NCBI GenBank assembly: GCA_050943495.1
Contig: JBMNPH010000015.1
Span: 1 to 52,886, forward strand
Direction of reading: 5' to 3'
DNA length: 52,886 nucleotides
Source of the DNA: Merdivicinus sp050943495
Lineage (GTDB): Bacteria; Bacillota; Clostridia; Oscillospirales; Ruminococcaceae
The notes below the pieces were generated by a model that saw only the letters and a list, made by a program, of their open reading frames with translations, did not search any database and was not told the origin of the DNA. This document shows, piece by piece, positions 15,826 through 24,644 of the stretch (its first letter is position 1; every line of letters starts with the position of its first letter). The position numbers were made by a program, and so were the translations under genes.

Positions 15826-17442
15826 ATGAAGAATCTTTCTGTCTCAGGAGGTCTTGGATATATTATGTATTTTGAAATCCTCAACCCGATGGACTATTGT
15901 GCCGCATTGTACATTCGGCTATCCAAGGAAGATGAAAGCGAGGGGCCATCCCAAAGCGTTCAGAACCAGGAATCCCTTTTGCGGGAGTTCGTGAATCGAT
16001 ATCATCTCTCCGTTTTTGATACCTACGTGGATGATGGCTGGAGTGGTACCAATTTTGACCGTCCCGCATTTCAGCGTATGATCGCCGATATTGAAGCACA
16101 AAAAGTGAATATGGTGCTCACCAAAGATCTCTCCCGTCTCGGACGAGATTACATCCTCACCGGCCACTATATGGAACGATACTTCCCGGAACATCGGGTG
16201 CGCTATATCTCTCTGCTGGATGGCATTGATACTGGCGTCGACTCTACGGCTAATGACATCACTCCCTTCCGTGCCATCATGAATGACATGTACGCCAAGG
16301 ATATCTCGAAGAAGATCAAATCTGTTAAGCGCGACAAGCAGCGGAAAGGTCAGTTTATCGGCGGAAAACCGGTCTATGGCTATAAAATGCATCCCACAGA
16401 AAAAAATCAGATCGTTGTGGACGAGCCAGCTGCTGTCAATGTCCGCCGCATTTTTGCCATGGCACTTGGCGGCGTGAGCTGCCATCAGATTGCTGCCCGA
16501 CTGAATGAGGAGGGAATCCCTACTCCCGCTGTTTATGCCGGGCTTCCTGTCACATGTCGGGGCCCCTATTCGGGGCGCTGGAGTAGTGAACGAATTTCCG
16601 AAATGCTGCGAAATGAAACCTATATCGGCAATATGGTGCAGGGGCGAAGCGTTAAAATCAGCTATAAATCCAGCAAATGCCTCAAGCAGCAGCCCCAAAA
16701 CTGGATCGTTGTGCGGGGAACCCATGAACCGTTAGTGGATGCGGAAACTTTTCGAAAGGTAGGTATGCTGATCAGCAGCCGCAAACATACCCGCAGCCGA
16801 ACTTATGATTTTTTGCTGAAGGGACTCATCTTTTGCCGGGAATGCGGATATCCGCTTGCCGTTCTGAATCGCAGAAACGCAGCAGGGGAGGATGTGCTCT
16901 ATTTTGTCTGCCGTACGTATCAGCGTTTTACCAAATCGGGCATCTGCACCAGTCACTGTATCAAGGAGAAAACCGTGACGGATGCTGTCCTCGCCAAAGT
17001 CCGAGAGATATGCTTTGAAAATTGGAAGCCTTCCGCATTGCTTCCCGCTGCGCAGCGTGCATTTGAACACGCCCAAAAAGAACAAACGCTGGATACCGCC
17101 ATTGAAGCGATCCAAAATAGAATGAAAAACTTAACCGCCAATCTGGATAAAATGTATTTAGACCGGCTGGAAGGATTGCTCTCGGAAGCGGACTTTAAGC
17201 GCCTCTATCCAAAGGTCAAAGCGGATCGGACCCTGTTGGAGGAAAAATTGCATCAATTGGAATTGCGCAAGCAAAATTCTCCCGAAACCGCAGAGCAGGC
17301 AGAACAACTCGTGCAGCAATTCCTTAAAACGGCAGACACCAATCGGGAACTTTTGGTCAGCTTGATCCAACGAATTGAACTGACAGGGGAGAAAACTTTA
17401 ATGGTTCGTTTTCGCTTCCCCAAGCCCGACAATATCCCATAA
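15826..17442 (+). CDS. Large serine recombinase (resolvase-type integrase)
   Basis: The 538-residue protein has the N-terminal resolvase domain: AALYIRLSKEDE with the nucleophile Ser33, the hinge DGWSGTNFDRPAFQRM (about 69-84), then LTKDLSRLGRDYI (about 99-111). The recombinase domain has KRKGQFIGG-like and YGYKMHPTEKN segments. A zinc beta-ribbon uses CRECG (about 340) and later Cys residues in GICTSHCI, followed by a coiled coil (about 415-500). Such enzymes integrate and excise phages or conjugative elements. No partner element genes are seen nearby. The start may instead be the ATG at 15865, 13 bases after AGGAGG. Confidence 0.93.
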   Translation: MKNLSVSGGLGYIMYFEILNPMDYCAALYIRLSKEDESEGPSQSVQNQESLLREFVNRYHLSVFDTYVDDGWSGTNFDRPAFQRMIADIEAQKVNMVLTKDLSRLGRDYILTGHYMERYFPEHRVRYISLLDGIDTGVDSTANDITPFRAIMNDMYAKDISKKIKSVKRDKQRKGQFIGGKPVYGYKMHPTEKNQIVVDEPAAVNVRRIFAMALGGVSCHQIAARLNEEGIPTPAVYAGLPVTCRGPYSGRWSSERISEMLRNETYIGNMVQGRSVKISYKSSKCLKQQPQNWIVVRGTHEPLVDAETFRKVGMLISSRKHTRSRTYDFLLKGLIFCRECGYPLAVLNRRNAAGEDVLYFVCRTYQRFTKSGICTSHCIKEKTVTDAVLAKVREICFENWKPSALLPAAQRAFEHAQKEQTLDTAIEAIQNRMKNLTANLDKMYLDRLEGLLSEADFKRLYPKVKADRTLLEEKLHQLELRKQNSPETAEQAEQLVQQFLKTADTNRELLVSLIQRIELTGEKTLMVRFRFPKPDNIP

Positions 17443-17460
17443 TGCTTGGCATCAATCGGA

Positions 17461-17511
17461 CCGCCCCCTAAATGCTTCCACTCAGTTTTTTGAAAAGTAT
17501 GCGCGGGGCGG
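17461..17511 (+). terminator. Possible terminator after the recombinase
   Basis: CCGCCCC (17461-17467) can pair with GGGGCGG (17505-17511) around a 37-base loop, followed by ATTTGTTATTATTTT. The long loop makes this weak. Confidence 0.35.
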
Positions 17512-17539
17512 ATTTGTTATTATTTTCCTGAATTTTCCA

Positions 17540-17568
17540 TTGACATTGCAGAACAAAAGTTCTATAAT
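17540..17568 (+). promoter_or_regulatory. dinB promoter
   Basis: Perfect TTGACA (17540-17545), 17-base spacer and TATAAT (17563-17568), 32 bases before the dinB start. The spacer contains a LexA box. Confidence 0.9.
17551..17562. promoter_or_regulatory. LexA (SOS) box 1 of dinB
   Basis: GAACAAAAGTTC is a perfect palindrome of the Firmicutes GAAC-N4-GTTC type, placed in the spacer right against the -10 box so that LexA would block RNA polymerase. Confidence 0.85.
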
Positions 17569-17575
17569 CAAAATA

Positions 17576-17587
17576 GAACAAAAGTTT
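17576..17587. promoter_or_regulatory. LexA (SOS) box 2 of dinB (imperfect)
   Basis: GAACAAAAGTTT differs from the palindrome at the last base. It starts 25 bases after box 1, over the transcription start region and overlapping the ribosome binding site upstream sequence. Confidence 0.65.
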
Positions 17588-17599
17588 GGAGTTGGTAGC

Positions 17600-18850
17600 A
17601 TGGAACGAGTGATCCTGCATTCGGATTTAAATAGTTTTTATGCTTCGGTGGAATGCCTCAAAGAGCCGTCACTACGCGAAAAGCCTGTGGCAGTTGGTGG
17701 GGACGTGGAGAGTCGCCATGGTATCATTCTCACCCGGAATCAGCTGGCAAAACCTTTTGGCGTCCGGGTAGGACAGACCATCTGGGAGGCAAAACAATGC
17801 TGTCCGGATTTAGTGGTCGTTCCGCCTCATTTTGCGGAATATCAGCGCTATTCCAGGTTGGTGCGGAATATTTACGAGGAATATACCGATCAGGTGGAAC
17901 CCTTCGGTATCGATGAAGCCTGGCTGGATGTTACCCAAAGTCGGGCATTGTTTGGGTCGGGAAGGAAAATTGCCGATAGAATCCGCGAACGTGTCCATCG
18001 TGAACTGGGGCTGACCGTCTCAGTGGGGGTGAGTTTCAATAAAGTCTTTGCAAAACTAGCCAGTGATTTGAAAAAACCGGACGCTACCACTGAAATTCCA
18101 CGCCAAAATTTTCGGGAAATTGTCTTTCCTTTACCGGTTTGCGACCTTTTGTTTGTCGGCTGGAGTACCGCCAAAAAATTCCGGGATTATGGGGTCTATA
18201 CGATTGGCGATCTGGCCAATACCGACGTCAAAATGTTGAAGAGCTGGTTGGGAAAATCAGGAGAGGTACTTCATGCCTATGCAAATGGCTGGGACAATTC
18301 CCCAGTGGCAAAGGTCGGCACCCCTGAGGTGGTTAAATCCGTAGGAAACAGCACGACCTGTCCGCGGGATCTGCGAACCAATGAGGATGCTCGACTGGTG
18401 ATTACCATGATGGCAGAGGAGGTTTCCCGGCGATTGCGGGAACAGAATTTGCAGGGGAAAACCGTGGTGCTTTTCCTGCGGGATAATATGCTGAAAAGCT
18501 GGGAACGACAGACGCCTATGAAACGTTATACCAACGTCTGTGCAGAAATTGCACAGGAAGCATATGCTCTTTTTCAGAGGGTGTACCATTGGCCGCTTCC
18601 GCTGCGTGGATTGGGCGTGCGCGTGACAGATCTTATTCCGGCCGGAAGTGCGGAACAGTGTTTCCTGTTTGGAGAGGAGACGCATCAGCGGAGGGGATCG
18701 CTGGATCAAGCCGTTGATGCCGTGCGGCGAAGGTTTGGAGAAAATAGTGTTCGGCGGGCACTGCTGCTCACTGATCCGCAGCTTTCTCACCTGGATCCCA
18801 ATATTCAAAGTTCGTTACAGAATTTTTCGCAATCCGCGACGAATCTTTGA
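17600..18850 (+). CDS. dinB: DNA polymerase IV (Y-family translesion polymerase)
   Basis: This 416-residue polymerase bypasses damaged bases. Its active-site carboxylates are visible: Asp9 in ILHSDLNSFYASVE and Asp105-Glu106 in PFGIDEAWLDVT. The helix-hairpin-helix thumb (YTIGDLANTDVKMLKSWLG) and little-finger domain (GNSTTCPRDLRTNEDARLV) follow in the usual order. ATG at 17600 has GGAG eight bases upstream, and the homologous N-terminus begins here; codons upstream lie over the promoter. No beta-clamp peptide was confirmed at the C-terminus. It is expressed with the SRAP gene 38 bases downstream under two LexA boxes. Confidence 0.95.
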   Translation: MERVILHSDLNSFYASVECLKEPSLREKPVAVGGDVESRHGIILTRNQLAKPFGVRVGQTIWEAKQCCPDLVVVPPHFAEYQRYSRLVRNIYEEYTDQVEPFGIDEAWLDVTQSRALFGSGRKIADRIRERVHRELGLTVSVGVSFNKVFAKLASDLKKPDATTEIPRQNFREIVFPLPVCDLLFVGWSTAKKFRDYGVYTIGDLANTDVKMLKSWLGKSGEVLHAYANGWDNSPVAKVGTPEVVKSVGNSTTCPRDLRTNEDARLVITMMAEEVSRRLREQNLQGKTVVLFLRDNMLKSWERQTPMKRYTNVCAEIAQEAYALFQRVYHWPLPLRGLGVRVTDLIPAGSAEQCFLFGEETHQRRGSLDQAVDAVRRRFGENSVRRALLLTDPQLSHLDPNIQSSLQNFSQSATNL

Positions 18851-18888
18851 CAAAAGCGGGTAATCTATAGAAAAAAGGAGGAAGGATT

Positions 18889-19452
18889 ATGTGCGGACGG
18901 TATGGTTTTTCTGTTGACGAAAAGGAGATCCGCCGAATTGTGCGGGAGATGGAACAGAGAGGAATAGAAGTACAAACCGGAGAAATCTTTCCGGGAGATA
19001 CAGTTCCAATCCTGATTTCAACCGGAAGATCTCCAAGGTTTATTCCAGCTGTATGGGGGCTGCAGAATCCTTGGAGAAAGGGGCTGATTATCAACGCCCG
19101 ATCTGAAACTGCATCTCAAAAGCCTATGTTTCGGGGACTTCTTTGTGGACAGCGGTGTTTGGTGCCATCCAGCGGCTTTTTTGAATGGACCCATGATGAG
19201 GCTCACATTCGTTGCCACTGTCGTCAACCGAAGGAACCTTTGACTTGGATGGCGGGATTGTATGATCTTGGGGATGAGTTGCCCCGCTTTACCATCCTCA
19301 CCACAGCTGCCAATTTTTCAGTGGCACCCATCCATGACCGGATGCCGCTGGTCATTCCAGCTCAAGAGGGATTGGGATGGCTTAACGATCCGATGGAGGC
19401 TGCTTCTCTGCTGGGACGTAAACCGGCGGCATTGTCGGTACGGGTAATGTAG
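18889..19452 (+). CDS. SOS response-associated peptidase / SRAP family (YedK, HMCES-like)
   Basis: The 187-residue protein begins MCGRYGF, so after Met removal Cys2 is the N-terminal residue that crosslinks to abasic sites in single-stranded DNA. Other conserved SRAP residues are Asn69 and Arg71 in the NARSETA motif, Glu99 in GFFEW, and His149 in PIHDRMPLVI. The family shields abasic sites during replication. AAGGAGGAAGG lies before the start. Cotranscription with dinB fits a joint DNA-damage tolerance operon. It is somewhat shorter than E. coli YedK (about 220 residues) but has all key residues. Confidence 0.93.
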   Translation: MCGRYGFSVDEKEIRRIVREMEQRGIEVQTGEIFPGDTVPILISTGRSPRFIPAVWGLQNPWRKGLIINARSETASQKPMFRGLLCGQRCLVPSSGFFEWTHDEAHIRCHCRQPKEPLTWMAGLYDLGDELPRFTILTTAANFSVAPIHDRMPLVIPAQEGLGWLNDPMEAASLLGRKPAALSVRVM

Positions 19453-19520
19453 TATCTACCGACATCTATAGGATAGATTTGTTTTGGTAAAAAATCGGCG
19501 CCGGTAATAAGAGCAGCTTC

Positions 19521-19549
19521 TTTACAATGATAGATCTTTTGATTATAAT
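19521..19549 (+). promoter_or_regulatory. Promoter of the PfkB kinase gene
   Basis: TTTACA (19521-19526), 17-base spacer, TATAAT (19544-19549). The untranslated leader of about 110 bases to the ATG shows no obvious riboswitch. Confidence 0.65.
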
Positions 19550-19669
19550 ATAATAAAATGGAATTGTCCTAAAGCGCAGCTAACCATCGCGTGTAAAATA
19601 GGGCGATATTTGCAAGTATTGGGGCATGTAAAATTCAGGATTTTATATCATTGATAAAGGAGAATTTTT

Positions 19670-20683
19670 ATGGCAGATGTCTTAACCGCAGGGGAGTTGC
19701 TTATTGATTTTACACCAGTTTCCATTCCAGGATACCCGGCTCTGTTAAGTCCGAATCCAGGTGGTGCACCGGCGAATGTTGCGGTGCAATTGGCGCGTCT
19801 CGGAATATCCGCAGGATTTATTGGGAAAGTGGGTCAGGATGATTTTGGGAGGACTTTGCGTCGGTGTTTGGAGGAAAATGGCGTGTCCATCAGAAATCTG
19901 ATTCTGGATGAGCAATTTCATACAACACTGGCCTTTGTTCAGTTGGATGAACATGGCGATCGCAGCTTTACATTTTATCGCAATCCCGGCGCGGATACGC
20001 AATTGAGACAGGATGAGGTGGATTTTGAGGAAGTGCGTCAATGCCGCATTTTCCATTTCGGATCGTTGTCTTTTACAACAGAGCCCAGTCGATCCACAAT
20101 TTTGGAACTTATCAAGGCAGTCAAATCAATGGGGAAATTGATTTCCTATGACCCAAACTGGCGCCCGCTTTTATGGCCGTCACATCAAGAAGGTGTGGAA
20201 GCAATGAAAATGGGATTGGAGTATTGTGACTTGCTTAAAATTTCCCAGGAAGAATTGGAACTGTTAACTGGCTGTTCGAATATTTGGGATGGTATCCGGA
20301 AAGTCCAGGAAAAAGGCGTCATTCTGGTCGTGGTGACGCTTGGACCGGATGGATGTGTCTTTTCCTGCGGAGGCAAAACAGGTCATGTCCCAACTTATGA
20401 TACATGTGTGGTGGATACTACGGGATCCGGGGACAGTTTTTGGGGCGCATTTCTCAGTCAGCTTAAACAATCGGAATGCTTTGACCGGAATTCACTGCAA
20501 GGACTTTCCGCCGCTCAATTAAGGCAGTTCTGTCAGTTTGCAAATGCGGCAGGTTCAGTGTGTGCATCACATGCCGGCGGAATTCCCGCACTCCCAGATG
20601 AGGATCATATTCGGAAATGCATGGAGGAAACAGCGGTATTGCCTCCAAAACAACAGTTTTTATCCGGCTGCGAAAAAATTTGA
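19670..20683 (+). CDS. PfkB family carbohydrate kinase, fructokinase-like
   Basis: This 337-residue ribokinase-fold enzyme has GELLIDFTP at the start, the first PfkB signature GGAPANVAVQLARLG (about 31-45), and the second signature DTTGSGDSFWGAF with catalytic base Asp255 and the anion hole GSGD. The length and the N-terminal GEL-L-IDF pattern match ScrK-type fructokinases, which phosphorylate fructose at O6. AAGGAG precedes the ATG by seven bases. It likely completes sucrose or fructan use with the GH32 enzyme, though a recombinase and SOS module separate them. Confidence 0.9.
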   Translation: MADVLTAGELLIDFTPVSIPGYPALLSPNPGGAPANVAVQLARLGISAGFIGKVGQDDFGRTLRRCLEENGVSIRNLILDEQFHTTLAFVQLDEHGDRSFTFYRNPGADTQLRQDEVDFEEVRQCRIFHFGSLSFTTEPSRSTILELIKAVKSMGKLISYDPNWRPLLWPSHQEGVEAMKMGLEYCDLLKISQEELELLTGCSNIWDGIRKVQEKGVILVVVTLGPDGCVFSCGGKTGHVPTYDTCVVDTTGSGDSFWGAFLSQLKQSECFDRNSLQGLSAAQLRQFCQFANAAGSVCASHAGGIPALPDEDHIRKCMEETAVLPPKQQFLSGCEKI

Positions 20684-20719
20684 GCTGTTACGCAGCTGAA
20701 CTTTCTCTATATAATATTA

Positions 20720-20757
20720 AAACATGGGGCTTATTTTAGCATAACCCCATGTTTTTT
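20720..20757 (+). terminator. Terminator after the kinase gene
   Basis: AAACATGGGG (20720-20729) pairs with CCCCATGTT (20745-20753), followed by TTTTTTCTT. It lies just before the 3' end of the convergent AraC gene and may serve both strands. Confidence 0.85.
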
Positions 20758-20772
20758 CTTGTATTGAATTTC

Positions 20773-22779
20773 TTAGGGTATATGACTTTCCGGGATGGGA
20801 AAATTTTGATTGATTTTATTATCTCGATATTCTTTTGGAGTAATCCCTTTTGCGCGCTGAAACGCCCGTTTAAAGGTGATATAGTTTGCATAGCCAATTT
20901 TTTCGGAAATTGCCGTAATGGGAAGATCCGATGCTTTCATTAAGCGGATGGATTCTTGTATACGTAATTCCAGCAAGTAATCTGAAAAATTTTTGCCGGT
21001 GAAATTTTTGATCATTTTAGAAATGATTGTGCGATGAATGGAAAAAATATCCGCCAGTTTTTTCACACACATATCCTCTTCACAAAAATGTTGTTGGATA
21101 TATTCGCAAATTAACTGACCGGAAATATCCCGATTCCTTTTTTGTGCAGTTATATTTTCCTGTTCCAATTGTTGAATCTGTTTGCAAAAATAATCCCAAT
21201 TTTGTAAGGTAGCAGGAATATCGGAGTCGCTTTTTCCGGAAATTTCGCGCGTCAGTTTTGATAAGAATACAAAATATGCGCTCTGATTGCTTTCCCAATC
21301 CATCTGAGCAATTTCAAATAATTTGGTAAGATTTCCATGATAAAAAAGCTGGATCAATTTCAATTGTAACGTTAAGGGGAGTTCATCAGACGTCTCCCAT
21401 AATTTTTCAAACTCTTCTTGAACGATATGATAATTGTCATAGATCATCTCGGGGTCAAACATGATATCAGAACAGATAAACCGAACCATCTCTGTGTTTG
21501 TTTGTGCGTAGTCATTGGTCAACTCTTGCAGACTTTTTTGTGCTTCTTCAATTTTTTCGAACCACAAAAATAGGCAGCACTGATTTTGCCAAATGGGGAA
21601 AAAGAGAGCATATTTCGCTGCCTGTTCCGCTTTTTTCAAACGGTGAGGTAAATTTTCGGAATTGCTTTCGAGTAGAATAAAAAAGAAAAAATATCCTTCA
21701 TGAATCCATGGAATATATAAGCTTGCCAATTCATCCCGAAAATCAAACTCTTTATCGGTCAGCATATTTAAAAATACCTCTTTTTGTGTATAGGATACGA
21801 TTTTTTGTATGCACAAACGAAGTTCATCCGTTTTTTGATTTAATTCATGATTGGATAAAGAGGATGTTTTGATAAACACTTCCAATTGATCGTAGGGATC
21901 TTCGGTGGAGTTTCCTCCGATTTGATGAATCAGCTTTGTGAGTGGTTTAATTGTAATATGGGATAAGAGCAAAGAGACTGCCGCACAAGCAATGATATCT
22001 ATGATGGAATAGAGCAAGAGATTTCGTAAAATTCGCGAAATATTTTGCAGGAGATAACTGGGTTTGCCAATCTCCAATGTAACAGACGGGGACGCGAGAT
22101 ATTGGGATGCTATGACAAGATCCTGCTTTTTTTCTCCTTTTTCATAGATAATATTGTCTCCAAATTTTACCATACAATAAGCAGTATTGTCCGGTAAAAT
22201 ACGATCAAGCAAATTGGTGAATTGTGTGCGATCTAATAGCATGCAAATTACGCCCGGATTTATCCGTGAATATGGTTCTTTTATAATACATGTAAAAAAG
22301 TCGCTGCGATTACTTTCAACTTGGATATCCCCATTTTGATAATTCAACTTGGTATTATAATAGAATTCGTATTGTTCATGATCAAACCATCCATCTTTTG
22401 TAATTACATAATCTGGTGTGATTACCAATATATTGGATACAAATTTCATGCTGATTGTTTTGCTTTTTAACTCCTGCGAAATTTCACTTTTACGGATTGC
22501 ATGGAATTCTTCCTGATAAATATTGGCAGGGGTGCGTAAGTGACGATACCAGAGACTTTGATAAATGGTATTCGCGCTATTTATCATATTGGTAAAGTCC
22601 GAAGAAAAATAAAGAAAGGTTTTGGATGTATCATAAGCCGCTTGTTCTTGATAGCGAAGCTGTTCTTTACGAATGACCTGTCCCTGAAAAAAGAGCAGCA
22701 CTACAAAAGAGATGCTGAATAAAATGGAAAAAAGCAGCATCCGCATATTTCTTTTGCTTTGGAGAAAAAGCTTTTTCAT
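20773..22779 (-). CDS. Membrane-bound AraC family regulator with extracytoplasmic sensor
   Basis: The 668-residue protein begins MKKLFLQSKRNM. A first membrane helix (about 10-32, LLFSILFSISFVVLLFF) and a second (about 262-285, LLLYSIIDIIACAAVSLLL) enclose a dCache-like extracellular sensor. A HAMP-like linker leads to a cytoplasmic region and a C-terminal AraC double helix-turn-helix ending ISEKIGYANYITFKRAFQRA then ITPKEYR. The chosen ATG follows GGATGG by eight bases; longer in-frame starts overlap the promoter. It is divergent from the second sugar importer and is the obvious regulator of that locus, sensing a sugar outside the cell. Confidence 0.9.
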   Translation of the reverse strand: MKKLFLQSKRNMRMLLFSILFSISFVVLLFFQGQVIRKEQLRYQEQAAYDTSKTFLYFSSDFTNMINSANTIYQSLWYRHLRTPANIYQEEFHAIRKSEISQELKSKTISMKFVSNILVITPDYVITKDGWFDHEQYEFYYNTKLNYQNGDIQVESNRSDFFTCIIKEPYSRINPGVICMLLDRTQFTNLLDRILPDNTAYCMVKFGDNIIYEKGEKKQDLVIASQYLASPSVTLEIGKPSYLLQNISRILRNLLLYSIIDIIACAAVSLLLSHITIKPLTKLIHQIGGNSTEDPYDQLEVFIKTSSLSNHELNQKTDELRLCIQKIVSYTQKEVFLNMLTDKEFDFRDELASLYIPWIHEGYFFFFILLESNSENLPHRLKKAEQAAKYALFFPIWQNQCCLFLWFEKIEEAQKSLQELTNDYAQTNTEMVRFICSDIMFDPEMIYDNYHIVQEEFEKLWETSDELPLTLQLKLIQLFYHGNLTKLFEIAQMDWESNQSAYFVFLSKLTREISGKSDSDIPATLQNWDYFCKQIQQLEQENITAQKRNRDISGQLICEYIQQHFCEEDMCVKKLADIFSIHRTIISKMIKNFTGKNFSDYLLELRIQESIRLMKASDLPITAISEKIGYANYITFKRAFQRAKGITPKEYRDNKINQNFPIPESHIP

Positions 22780-22812
22780 GATCGTAACCATCCTATTATT
22801 GACGTTATATTC

Positions 22813-22841
22813 AGTATATACGCCTAGAAAAAAATTATCAA
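22813..22841 (-). promoter_or_regulatory. Promoter of the membrane-bound AraC gene
   Basis: Minus strand TTGATA (22836-22841), 17-base spacer, TATACT (22813-22818), about 34 bases upstream of the ATG. CTATACA (22849-22855) and a facing TGTATAG further upstream form an inverted pair that may be an operator. Confidence 0.6.
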
Positions 22842-22959
22842 TATACAAACTATACAAAATGTGCTGCACTTTGATTTTCACGATATGTATAGACAACTTT
22901 GCCTGAAATCACGGATTGTCTAGTATTTTGGATGAATTTTTATATAACGATTTGTACAC

Positions 22960-22988
22960 TTGTACATTGATGAAAAATAAGTTATGAT
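22960..22988 (+). promoter_or_regulatory. Promoter of the second importer operon
   Basis: TTGTAC (22960-22965), 17-base spacer, TATGAT (22983-22988), 42 bases before the lipoprotein start. TGTACA-type half sites overlap the -35 region. Confidence 0.6.
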
Positions 22989-23030
22989 AAAGCCATCAAG
23001 CCGTAAGGTATCGTTAAAGGAGGTAACTTT

Positions 23031-24623
23031 ATGAATCGGAAATCTAAAAAAATAGTTTGTCTGTTACTTTGCAGTGCACTTCTCACTTCCGGATTGACTA
23101 GTTGTTCCGGAAATAACAATTCGTCAGAATCCTCCCCTAATGTTGCTGCCAATATCACCTATGACGGAACCGGTCCTATCGCGGAAGAAACAGTGGAACT
23201 CTCTGTGTTGACGACCAACGGTGCTTCCAGGATTATTGATTATGAAAATATGGGATGGCAGCAGGAAATCCTAAAGCGTGCGAATGTGAAATTGAATATG
23301 GAGATGATAGATCCAGGTTCTTATGCAGATGTAATCAAACCTCGTCTCGCTGCAGCCGTAGATCTTCCCGATATTGTCAGTGTTGGCAGCAACGACCAGG
23401 ATATGGCTTACATCAATTCCGGAATTTTTCAGGATTTGACCGACTATTATGATCAATATGGATTTAATTTGAAGAAACGATTTGAAGAGACACCGGGACT
23501 GCAAGCAGAAATTACTACGCCGGATGGAAAAATTTACTATGTTCCATTTATTTTATTAACCGTAGACTGGTGTCGTTCTATTATGGTAAATCAGCCCTGG
23601 CTGGATGAACTGGGAATGGATTCTCCTAAAACAACAGAGGAACTGTATGATCTTTTGAAGGCGATTAAAGAGACGGATTTGAATCACAACGGTGAAAATG
23701 ATGAGGTCCCCCTGTTTATGCGGGCAGGATATACGGAATTGCTGGGAACACTTTGGGGACTGGATCTGCCTTTTGGCTATAAATTGGAAGAGGATGGAAC
23801 GGTCACCTGTTCTTATCTTCAGCCTGAGTACCGGGATTTCCTGACCTATGTCAACAAGCTTTATTCGGAAGGATTACTTTACAGCGAATTTTCTACGGCA
23901 GATCTGGATACGCAGACAGCGCTCTTCTCCAATAATCAAATTGGTGTAATCGAACACTTTATGTCCAATTGTACCGGTTACTCTCAAACGATTGATCCCA
24001 ATTGGCAGTTCAATGTGGATGAACCGATTATGCAGCCGATATTGCCTCCAACTGGCCCGTATGGCGATGCGTATTATTATGGTCGAGATCCTTTGGGAAC
24101 AATTTTTGCGATCAGTAAGGACTGTAAAAATCCGGAACTTGCCTTCTGCTTTATGGATTTTATGTACAACGAAGAAATTGCAGAATTGGCATGGTATGGA
24201 TTTGAAGGAACTGATTACAATTTAGTAGATGGTAAAATTCAGTTTACCGATGTTTATCTAAAAAATCAAGACGATTATCGCGGAAAGATGGGATATAATT
24301 TTGAAGGCCTTCCGGGCATTCAGATCCCCGGTTCCTATGGCGCCACTCAGTGTGAGCAAATTATGGAAGCGAATGAAGTGATACGAGAACATGCCAAGAA
24401 TCCAATTGGATTTTCTTATGCCATGGCAGATGAATTGGAGATCATTCAATCTTATAAAACAGATCTTCATACTTACTTCAGTGAAATGTTTGTCGCATTT
24501 ATTACGGGGACAACCCCGCTCAATGATACAGAATGGGATAATTATATCGCAAATGCGAAGGCCCTTCACGCGGAAGATGTCACAGCTGTTTATCAGGCGA
24601 TGACGGAACGGCAGAGCCAATAG
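23031..24623 (+). CDS. Extracellular sugar-binding lipoprotein (LipO type), second locus
   Basis: The 530-residue protein has a lipoprotein signal peptide ending in LTSC with lipidated Cys25, then a Ser/Asn-rich tether (about 26-42). The solute-binding domain includes the calcium-loop-like DLNHNGENDEVP (about 218-229). Architecture matches the binding protein of the first locus, but the sequences clearly differ, so the substrates probably differ. AAAGGAGG precedes the ATG. It is the first gene of the operon, unlike in the first locus where permeases come first. Confidence 0.93.
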   Translation: MNRKSKKIVCLLLCSALLTSGLTSCSGNNNSSESSPNVAANITYDGTGPIAEETVELSVLTTNGASRIIDYENMGWQQEILKRANVKLNMEMIDPGSYADVIKPRLAAAVDLPDIVSVGSNDQDMAYINSGIFQDLTDYYDQYGFNLKKRFEETPGLQAEITTPDGKIYYVPFILLTVDWCRSIMVNQPWLDELGMDSPKTTEELYDLLKAIKETDLNHNGENDEVPLFMRAGYTELLGTLWGLDLPFGYKLEEDGTVTCSYLQPEYRDFLTYVNKLYSEGLLYSEFSTADLDTQTALFSNNQIGVIEHFMSNCTGYSQTIDPNWQFNVDEPIMQPILPPTGPYGDAYYYGRDPLGTIFAISKDCKNPELAFCFMDFMYNEEIAELAWYGFEGTDYNLVDGKIQFTDVYLKNQDDYRGKMGYNFEGLPGIQIPGSYGATQCEQIMEANEVIREHAKNPIGFSYAMADELEIIQSYKTDLHTYFSEMFVAFITGTTPLNDTEWDNYIANAKALHAEDVTAVYQAMTERQSQ

Positions 24624-24644
24624 CGATACAAAGGAGATGCCGCG

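Noticed and set aside
15919..16725. Minus-strand open frame (268 codons) opposite the serine recombinase
   Set aside because: Antisense to conserved recombinase domains; no start signal or recognisable domain.
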